DNA of 32,331 nucleotides from an uncultured Clostridia bacterium (GTDB lineage: Bacteria > Bacillota_I > Bacilli_A > RF39 > UBA660), in NCBI GenBank assembly GCA_945871105.1, contig CAMBUO010000013.1, positions 1 to 32,331 on the forward strand, given 5' to 3'. Each line of letters begins with the position of its first letter. Position 1 is the first letter of the stretch. The notes under the pieces are model-generated. The model was given only the letters and a program-made list of their open reading frames with translations, did no database searches and was not told the DNA's origin. Made by a program: the position numbers and the translations under genes. Shown one piece after another: positions 26,948 through 32,331 of this stretch.

Positions 26948-27200
26948 ATGTATTGTTTTTAACAATTTTTTGTAAATTATGAAAAATATCATAAGTACCC
27001 CCAGCAATAAGTCCTGAAAGAATAATAGCTTCATTAAAATCTTTTGTGATTATCCATTCAATAAGAGCAACTAATATGCCGACTATTACATTTTGAATAG
27101 GAATCATTTCATTCTTAATAAAATTTGATTTTTTCGCAAAATAACCCAAAATTAAAGCTACTACAAAAGTTATAACTCCAACAATATTTTCTAAATCCAT
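26946..27200 (-). CDS. Phage-holin-like small membrane protein
   Basis: 84 residues: an N-terminal helix (about 5-22; VGVITFVVALILGYF), a Lys/Asn loop, a second hydrophobic segment (about 35-52; QNVIVGILVALIEWI), and ILSGLIAGGTYDIFHNL at the end. The size, helix layout and G-L-x-A-G-G-x-Y-D motif are like small phage holins of Firmicutes. No endolysin or other phage gene is adjacent, so it may be a domesticated or stray phage gene. AGGAG lies upstream of the ATG. It follows cls and the DnaQ-like gene on the same strand with short gaps. It could also be a small membrane protein of other use. Confidence 0.65.
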   Translation of the reverse strand: MDLENIVGVITFVVALILGYFAKKSNFIKNEMIPIQNVIVGILVALIEWIITKDFNEAIILSGLIAGGTYDIFHNLQKIVKNNT

Positions 27201-27244
27201 AACATCTCCTTAATAAATAATATTAAGAAAAAATGAAAATTAGA

Positions 27245-27700
27245 CTAATTATTATTTGATTCGTAAATTAAGCCTTCATATAATAAATCAACTAAATTAT
27301 TACTAGGTTCTAAATTATATTTCTTAATTAAATTAGAAAATACATCATCAGTTAATTCTAAATTTAAATATTTAAAAATTGATTCTTTTAAATTAGTAAA
27401 ATCTTTTAAATAATCTTTAGTATATTCATTATCAATAATTAATAAAGGTAAATCACTAATAAAGTTTTTAAAAGTTTCTAGTAATTTTTCTTCATCTTGA
27501 AAATAAGTAAAATTTTCTTTATCATAACTTATCATAGCTAATAAATCAGGATTAGTAATATTACTTTCATCTAACCTAATATCTAAACGATCTAATAGTT
27601 TTAAATTATTTAATTTTAAAGCTTGTATTTGAATAATCTTACCAGTTTCTTTTTTAGAAGTTGTTGGGATTATTTCTAAAATAATATATTCTTTTGTCAT
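27245..27700 (-). CDS. Degenerate DnaQ-like exonuclease-fold protein
   Basis: 151 residues from the ATG at 27700, chosen because AAAGGAA lies 4-5 bases upstream; a longer frame from 27754 would run into cls. The layout follows the DnaQ/PolC-epsilon exonuclease: TKEYIILEIIPTTSKKETGK then IIQIQALKLNNLKLLDRLDI (where DxETTG and IIEIGAV would be), LPLLIIDNEYTKDYL (where the HNxxFDxxFL block would be), and a C-terminal helix. The catalytic acids and His are missing, so it is likely inactive and may bind nucleic acid or a partner. The match is by pattern only. It lies 14 bases after cls. Confidence 0.55.
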   Translation of the reverse strand: MTKEYIILEIIPTTSKKETGKIIQIQALKLNNLKLLDRLDIRLDESNITNPDLLAMISYDKENFTYFQDEEKLLETFKNFISDLPLLIIDNEYTKDYLKDFTNLKESIFKYLNLELTDDVFSNLIKKYNLEPSNNLVDLLYEGLIYESNNN

Positions 27701-27714
27701 AATATTCCTTTCTT

Positions 27715-29220
27715 TTACATAAGTGGAGCAAATAATCTTAAAATAGCTTGCCATAGACCTTTTAATAATTTAGGACTAGCTTCTTTTTTGGTTACTAAAT
27801 GAGATAAATTAATAGCTTCTTCAAAGTCTTTTTTTATATCTTTAATAATATTAACATCTTGCATATAAACTCCACATTCAAAGTGTAAATATAAACTACG
27901 ATAATCCATATTAATGGTTCCAACAGTTGCTATCTTATCATCAGATAAAAAGACTTTACTATGGACAAATCCAGGTTTATACTTATAAATCTTAACTCCA
28001 TATTTAATTAATTGTTCAAAATAAGAAGATGTTAAATCATAAACTATTTTTTTATCAGGAATACCTGGAACTATAATACAAACTTCAACCCCTCTTTTTG
28101 AAGCTAAAGTTAGAGCATTCAACATATCAGTATCAATAATTAAATAAGGTGTATAAATATATAAATACTTTTTAGCTTGATTAATAATATTTAAATAAAC
28201 GTTTTCACCAACTATTTCATCATCTAAGGGACTTTCTCCATAAGGAACAATATAACCATTTACTAATTCTTGTTTTAAAAAATTATATTTAAATTTATAA
28301 TAATCCCTATCATCTTTGCGGTAAGAATTCCACATACTTAAAAACATGACTGTAAAATTCCAAACAGCTTCTCCTTGAATTTTTAAAACGTTATCTTTCC
28401 AAACACCATGAGGACTAGTCTTATTAATATATTCATCAGAAAGATTAATACCACCTGTAAAAACAACTCTACCATCGATAATCATCATTTTCCTATGATC
28501 ACGATTATTCATAATAACCCCTAAAAAAGGTTTTACTTCATTAAAAGCTATACATTTAATTCCTATAGATTCTAGAGTCTTAGGATAATTACTAGGAAGC
28601 ATAGCAATACAACCCATATCATCATAAATTACTCGAACATCAACACCATCTTTAGCTTTCTTAACTAAAACATCTAAAATGGAATTCCACATAGTACCTT
28701 TATTAATAATAAAGTATTCTAAAAAAATAAATTTTTCAGCTTTTTCTAATTCTTCTAACATTGTTGGATAGGCTAATTCGCCAAATTTATAATATTTTAA
28801 ATCATTATTTTTAGTAACCGGAAACCCAACATAATTAGAAATATATTTTAATTTATCAAAATCATTTTCTTGCATTTCTAATTTAATCTTTTCATCTTGA
28901 ATTAAATATTTTCGACTATTTTCTATTTGTTTATTAATATTTTTTAAAATCTTACTACGATGTAAATTACCACCAATTACAACATATAATAAAGCCCCAG
29001 CTATAGGAAATAATAAAATAATAATTATCCATGGTAAATCACTACTTAAATTTTTACTTTCTTTAATAATAGCTAATACTAATAAAATACTAAATATTAA
29101 ATAAAAAGTTTCAATAATAGCTATATATTTACCTAAAAATAATAAAAAAGTAAGAGACAACATAATTTGTAAAATCAAACTAATACCAACTACAACACCC
29201 CTTTTAATAGCCATTTTCAT
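27715..29220 (-). CDS. cls: Cardiolipin synthase
   Basis: Phospholipase-D-type membrane enzyme joining two phosphatidylglycerols into cardiolipin. The 501 residues begin with two helices (about 8-55), followed by PLPWIIIILLFPIAGALLY-like membrane-end residues. Two HKD motifs follow: HRKMMIIDGRVVFTGGINLS (about 237-256) and HSKVFLSDDKIATVGTINMD (about 418-437), each H-x-K-x4-D. Length is standard. GAGGTGA lies before the ATG and a good promoter upstream. It is the first gene of a cls - DnaQ-like - holin-like unit. Confidence 0.96.
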   Translation of the reverse strand: MKMAIKRGVVVGISLILQIMLSLTFLLFLGKYIAIIETFYLIFSILLVLAIIKESKNLSSDLPWIIIILLFPIAGALLYVVIGGNLHRSKILKNINKQIENSRKYLIQDEKIKLEMQENDFDKLKYISNYVGFPVTKNNDLKYYKFGELAYPTMLEELEKAEKFIFLEYFIINKGTMWNSILDVLVKKAKDGVDVRVIYDDMGCIAMLPSNYPKTLESIGIKCIAFNEVKPFLGVIMNNRDHRKMMIIDGRVVFTGGINLSDEYINKTSPHGVWKDNVLKIQGEAVWNFTVMFLSMWNSYRKDDRDYYKFKYNFLKQELVNGYIVPYGESPLDDEIVGENVYLNIINQAKKYLYIYTPYLIIDTDMLNALTLASKRGVEVCIIVPGIPDKKIVYDLTSSYFEQLIKYGVKIYKYKPGFVHSKVFLSDDKIATVGTINMDYRSLYLHFECGVYMQDVNIIKDIKKDFEEAINLSHLVTKKEASPKLLKGLWQAILRLFAPLM

Positions 29221-29243
29221 AACTTCACCTCAACTACTTCTTT

Positions 29244-29272
29244 ATTATAAAACTATTTAGAGTAATATTCAA
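29244..29272 (-). promoter_or_regulatory. Promoter of cls
   Basis: On the minus strand TTGAAT (29267-29272) and a perfect TATAAT (29244-29249) are 17 bases apart, about 23 bases before the cls ATG. Confidence 0.7.
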
Positions 29273-29566
29273 TATTGAAAAATATATCTTGCTTCTATAA
29301 TTAACTAATTAAATATGTTTAAAATATAATCTATCTTTTTTAATTAAAGAACACATACTATCTTTATATTTTGATAAATTAATCTTTCTAAGTTTATTTT
29401 CTATTTTAACAACTAATTCTTATATAACAGTAAATTATTTAAAGATAACATATAGAGTCTTAAAATGTAGGTTTATAACCATCTAAAACTTGTAATAAAT
29501 TAGCAATAATATTATTTCTTTTATTATCTTTATCTTCATATTCTCCTAAATTACTTATTTTAAATA
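29273..29566 (-). other. Region of gene remnants between cls and the second VanZ-like gene
   Basis: Minus-strand frames without usable starts look like decayed coding sequence. One ends at 29460 (about 40 codons, including YEDKDNKRNNIIANLLQVLD, ending GYKPTF-stop). Another starts at an ATG at 29451, shifts frame after LLLYKN and ends at 29309 (including LRKINLSKYKDSMCSLIKKD). No family is recognised and no intact gene is present here. Confidence 0.4.
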
Positions 29567-30283
29567 CTATACAACAAATAAAACTATATCATAAATAATT
29601 ACCATTATTAAAATGAGATAAAATATTATATCTTTAACTTTGTTGTTTAATCTAAAATCTGTATAAAATAAATCTCTAATTTTATCTATTATATTAAATC
29701 GAGTAATTAAAAATGTAAAAATAAGGGTTCCCATATAATTTAATAATATATCATCAATATCAAAGGTTCCAGTATGGGTACATGCTTGAAGTATTTCAAT
29801 AAATATAATGATTGGTAAAACAATTAATGCTTGTTTAAAAATATTATTAAATTTTTTATTTCTAATCATTAAAAGAAATGATAATGGTATAAGCATAATA
29901 CTATTTCCAACTATATTTTTTAATATAGATATATTAGATGCATATTTAAATTGAGAAACTATCGTCTTAAATGGAGAATATTGTCCCCTATAACACCAAT
30001 CATAAAATTCTAATTTTGGTCTTCCAATAATAAAAGTTATAGTAAATAAGAGTATCATAAAAAGAATTATATATAATATACTATTAATTTTATATACATT
30101 TTCTTTATTTGCAACTATTCCATAAATATAAATAAATATACTATTGATAATCATAAATATAATACATTTTAAATAAGAAATATTATAAATATATTGATTT
30201 CTTCCAACTATAACTAAAAAGCAATATATAATTATATTAATAATTAATATAGTTTTCTCTATTAATAAGATTTTATTTTTCAT
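29567..30283 (-). CDS. VanZ-like membrane protein (second copy)
   Basis: 238 residues from the ATG at 30283, with GAAGGG upstream; a TTG 18 bases earlier is less likely. About six helices. The VanZ core is the block SPFKTIV, NIVGNSIMLIPLSFLLMIR, EILQACTHTGTFDIDDILLN with YMGTLI. It is a different, longer form from the VanZ-like gene at 9720. The region is extremely A/T- and Ile-rich, more than the core genes, and sits in an accessory tail with gene remnants. Role unknown; relatives are linked to lipoglycopeptide resistance. Confidence 0.8.
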   Translation of the reverse strand: MKNKILLIEKTILIINIIIYCFLVIVGRNQYIYNISYLKCIIFMIINSIFIYIYGIVANKENVYKINSILYIILFMILLFTITFIIGRPKLEFYDWCYRGQYSPFKTIVSQFKYASNISILKNIVGNSIMLIPLSFLLMIRNKKFNNIFKQALIVLPIIIFIEILQACTHTGTFDIDDILLNYMGTLIFTFLITRFNIIDKIRDLFYTDFRLNNKVKDIIFYLILIMVIIYDIVLFVV

Positions 30284-30310
30284 ATAACCCTTCACTTTCA
30301 AATTACTATT

Positions 30311-30484
30311 TTATATTTTCTTCAATATATCTTTTATCCAATCATTTATTGTCATTACGTGATGTTATTCTACCTTATCTTTTGAATAATCTAAAAATAA
30401 TGTTGTTAAATTATTTAATTTTTCTTCGTTTAAGTACTTTTTAGATATCACTACATCATATATCCCTCTGGACTATTTCTCCAA
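30311..30484 (-). pseudogene. 3' fragment of a rhuM gene
   Basis: On the minus strand the sequence reads W-R-N-S-P-E-G, shifts frame, then IYDVVISKKYLNEEKLNNLT and TLFLDYSKDKVE, a stop, and VMTINDWIKDILKKI-stop at 30311. This matches the C-terminal part of RhuM proteins (TTWKNxPxG, then KNYLxExEL, LFLDYAE, MTxxDW). The N-terminal part lies at 31504-32168, so the gene is split around kilA-N and carries at least one frameshift and one nonsense change in this part. Confidence 0.65.
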
Positions 30485-30487
30485 ATT

Positions 30488-31517
30488 ATTATACCAAATG
30501 ACACAAATTATTTATTTTCTATCATTTTATCATTATTTGTATCTAACTGTTCTATACCAATTATATTTTTATCACTTATTAACAATTCTAATTCTTTTCT
30601 TGCTGTTAGATTTAACTTTTCTAATCTTTGCTTTTGATTAACATCATTGTCAATCATACTAGCATTTAAAACTTCAAGATTACTTAAAACTACTAAATGA
30701 ACAATATCTGTATAATCTCTAATATTCCCATCTAAATCAGGATTTTTATCTCTCCATTCTTTAGCGGTCATTCCAAATAACGCTACATTTATAACATCAG
30801 CTTCATTTGCATATACATATTTTTTTTGCTTTTCAGTTAATTTAGGAACAATATTTTCTTTTATACTATCAGTATGAATTCGATAATTAGTTTTCGATAA
30901 ACTTCTTCTAACAGACCATTCTATTTTTTCTTGATAACTTTCATTATATTTTAATCTTTTAAATTCCTTAATCAAATATAATTTAAATAAATTATCAATC
31001 CAAGAAGTAAATTCTAATGCTATATCTGAATGAGCAAATGTACCTATACTATATTTTCCTTTACTATATGTTAAACCTTTAGCATTTACCCTAGTGCACC
31101 ACTGACTTGGTGACATAGTAAAAGATTTTTTGGGAGCCTCATTTTTAATTAGGCTGAATTCCGCCGAATTAAAATCTTCATTACTTAACTTTTCCCAAAG
31201 TCCTAAAAATTCAATAGTATCATAGTTGCTTAACCATTTTTTTATAACATCAGACGGATCGGTTGGATTTTTATATTTTGCTAAATCAGTTAATGAAATA
31301 TAATCTTCATTATCTATTCTCATAACTCTAATTTCATTTTTATTCACATTCATAACTGCTGTAATTTTATTATTCATAAATACATTCCTTTCTATTTAAT
31401 TATTTATACAATAATATTAATATCCACTTTATTTTGTGAGTATTTATTGATTCAATAATAATATTTCTTTTATCAAAAATACTTCTTGTTTTTAGAAATC
31501 GTGTCATATTGGATAAT
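30488..31517. mobile_element. Candidate insertion carrying kilA-N, with imperfect terminal inverted repeats
   Basis: The two ends that split rhuM are inverted copies: ATTATACCAAATGACAC at 30488-30504 and, on the minus strand, ATTATCCAATATGACAC at 31501-31517 (14 of 17 match, with a perfect ATGACAC inner core). Just outside, the rhuM bases TTGGAGAAAT (30475-30484) and TTGGAAAAAT (31516-31525) look like a near-identical target duplication, although a few extra bases separate it from the repeat on one side. There is no transposase, so any mobility would be in trans. KilA-N fills the inside. Confidence 0.5.
30508..31377 (-). CDS. KilA-N domain DNA-binding protein
   Basis: 289 residues with an N-terminal KilA-N domain (about 20-135): DYISLTDLAKYKNPTDPSDV, KKWLSNYDTIEFLGLWEKLS, GLTYSKGKYSIGTFAHSDIA and LEFTSWIDNLFKLYLIKEFK. 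KilA-N domains bind DNA and are spread by phages and mobile elements; the C-terminal half (about 150-289) is a common companion region in Firmicutes with FGMTAKEWRDKNPDLDGNIR. AAAGGAA lies upstream of the ATG. The gene appears intact and sits inside a broken rhuM gene. Function as repressor or antirepressor is possible but not shown. Confidence 0.88.
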   Translation of the reverse strand: MNNKITAVMNVNKNEIRVMRIDNEDYISLTDLAKYKNPTDPSDVIKKWLSNYDTIEFLGLWEKLSNEDFNSAEFSLIKNEAPKKSFTMSPSQWCTRVNAKGLTYSKGKYSIGTFAHSDIALEFTSWIDNLFKLYLIKEFKRLKYNESYQEKIEWSVRRSLSKTNYRIHTDSIKENIVPKLTEKQKKYVYANEADVINVALFGMTAKEWRDKNPDLDGNIRDYTDIVHLVVLSNLEVLNASMIDNDVNQKQRLEKLNLTARKELELLISDKNIIGIEQLDTNNDKMIENK

Positions 31518-32168
31518 TTTTCCAAGTAGTAAGTCCCATATGTATTTTTTCAACTATTTCATATATTAACTCTGCTGCTGTTTTTCCTGTAATAGCGTAA
31601 TGTAGTTTATTTTGAACTATTTTAAAAAATATATAAGCTTCTTCAGATTTTTTATCAACACTAGTTGTAATGAAAATATCTGTAATTTTTTGATATGCCA
31701 TTCTCTCACTTGTGCGAATTACTTTAATACGTTCTAATAATTCATCAAAATATCTTGTTTCAAATCTATTACCATCCATTGTATATCCTTTTATAATATA
31801 TTCTTTAATTCTTTCAGTAGCCCATTTTCTAAATCTTACACCTTCTAAAGATTTAACACGATAACCTACACTAATTGCTACATCCAAATTGTAATAATCA
31901 ATCATATGTGTTTGTGTTTTACCATCAATTGCACCATGTTGTGGTTGTTGCAAAATTTGCAACAACCTCATCTTTGTCTAATTCTTCTTCAGCAAAGATA
32001 TTTTTTATATGCCTAGAAATTACTGATTTATCTCTTCCAAATATCTTGTCATTTGTTCTAAATATAACCAAACTGTTTCATTTTCTAAATTTACATCTAA
32101 TTTAATATTCCATCTTTGGATTCATATATTACTAATTCTGTTTTATTTTCTATAATATCATTTTTCAT
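31504..32168 (-). pseudogene. 5' fragment of a rhuM gene with three frameshifts
   Basis: RhuM-family proteins are named after a Salmonella pathogenicity-island protein; many sit in mobile regions. From an ATG at 32168 (AAGGAAAGTG upstream, TATAAT further up) the frame reads KNDIIENKTELVIYESKDG, breaks, continues KLDVNLENETVWLYLEQMT, breaks, continues FGRDKSVISRHIKNIFAEEE through DKDEVVANFATTT, and breaks again before QHGAIDGKTQTHMIDYYNLD and VAISVGYRVKSLEGVRFRKW. The last frame runs to HMGLTTWKN and is cut where the kilA-N insertion begins. Clearly a pseudogene; the remaining part is at 30311-30484. Confidence 0.82.
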
Positions 32169-32230
32169 TTTTTCACTTTCCTTCTTTCAATTATACAATC
32201 CAGACCACCTAATCTAATATAAGTAAACAT
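32165..32230 (-). CDS. Short ORF (21 aa) coupled to the rhuM start
   Basis: A strong GAGGAG ribosome site lies 3 bases before an ATG at 32230; the frame (MFTYIRLGGLDCIIERR, then KVKK) ends in a TGA that overlaps the rhuM ATG (ATGA). It may be a leader peptide coupling translation or the decayed end of another gene. No family is recognised. Confidence 0.35.
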   Translation of the reverse strand: MFTYIRLGGLDCIIERRKVKK

Positions 32231-32331
32231 ATTCTCCTCAAACAATCCTTTCTTTGATATCAATAAACAGTTGATTTTTATTTATAAATAGATACTTAAC
32301 GGAGTTTCAACACACATACACTCTCAACATG

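Noticed and set aside
31875-32105. 76-residue plus-strand ORF
   Set aside because: Antisense to recognisable RhuM sequence.

Overview
The window is very AT-rich and comes from a low-GC Firmicutes-type bacterium. TGA is a true stop here (ATGA stop/start overlaps in abiE, the HipA-like kinase and sua5/recX) and TGG encodes Trp, so this is not Mycoplasma-type code 4. Strong AGGAGG-like ribosome sites, a SEDS protein, MraY, a lipoprotein foldase and SecG indicate a walled, single-membrane cell. DnaE with a decayed PHP site, very compact overlapping operons and many poly-A/T runs would suit a reduced, uncultured gut Bacilli lineage (RF39/Erysipelotrichales-like); that placement is inference.

Layout: (1) 1-4481, a dnaE-pyk operon on the minus strand, preceded at the left edge by a 10-base G/C homopolymer and the start of a gene that leaves the window. 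(2) 4482-6170, two tiny single-helix membrane proteins (YjcZ-like) divergent from a PrsA-like foldase lipoprotein. (3) 6275-8350, an AbiE toxin-antitoxin island with two matched operators, bounded by 40-bp direct repeats that are copies of the secG terminator. (4) 8370-12455, a compact minus-strand run of an rRNA/tRNA methyltransferase, rimM, trmD, a hypothetical gene, a VanZ-like protein, a small partner protein, a HipA/CtkA-like kinase and secG. (5) 12528-14222, a 564-residue unknown protein with two HEPN-type R-N-x3-H motifs, divergent from an ftsW/rodA-type gene through a short region whose ends are mirror images. (6) 15413-19095, a membrane-anchored hypothetical, mraY, a HAD-like protein, a decayed gene and a gene with two poly-A frameshifts. 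(7) 19123-29220, housekeeping genes on the minus strand: cls, a dead DnaQ-like protein, an orphan holin-like protein, fmt, a membrane hypothetical, polA, a duplicated-motif hypothetical, tgt, sua5 and recX. (8) 29273-32331, an accessory tail: gene remnants, a second VanZ-like protein, and a rhuM pseudogene split by a kilA-N gene that may sit in a small element with terminal inverted repeats.

The core genes join replication and repair (dnaE, polA, recX), translation fidelity (trmD, rimM, SPOUT methylase, tgt, sua5, fmt), envelope growth (ftsW/rodA, mraY, cls, secG, prsA) and glycolysis (pyk). Defence or mobile functions sit between them: AbiE, the HipA-like pair, the dual-HEPN protein, RhuM and KilA-N. 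The dual-HEPN protein and the two repeat-bounded insertions are the points most worth following up.
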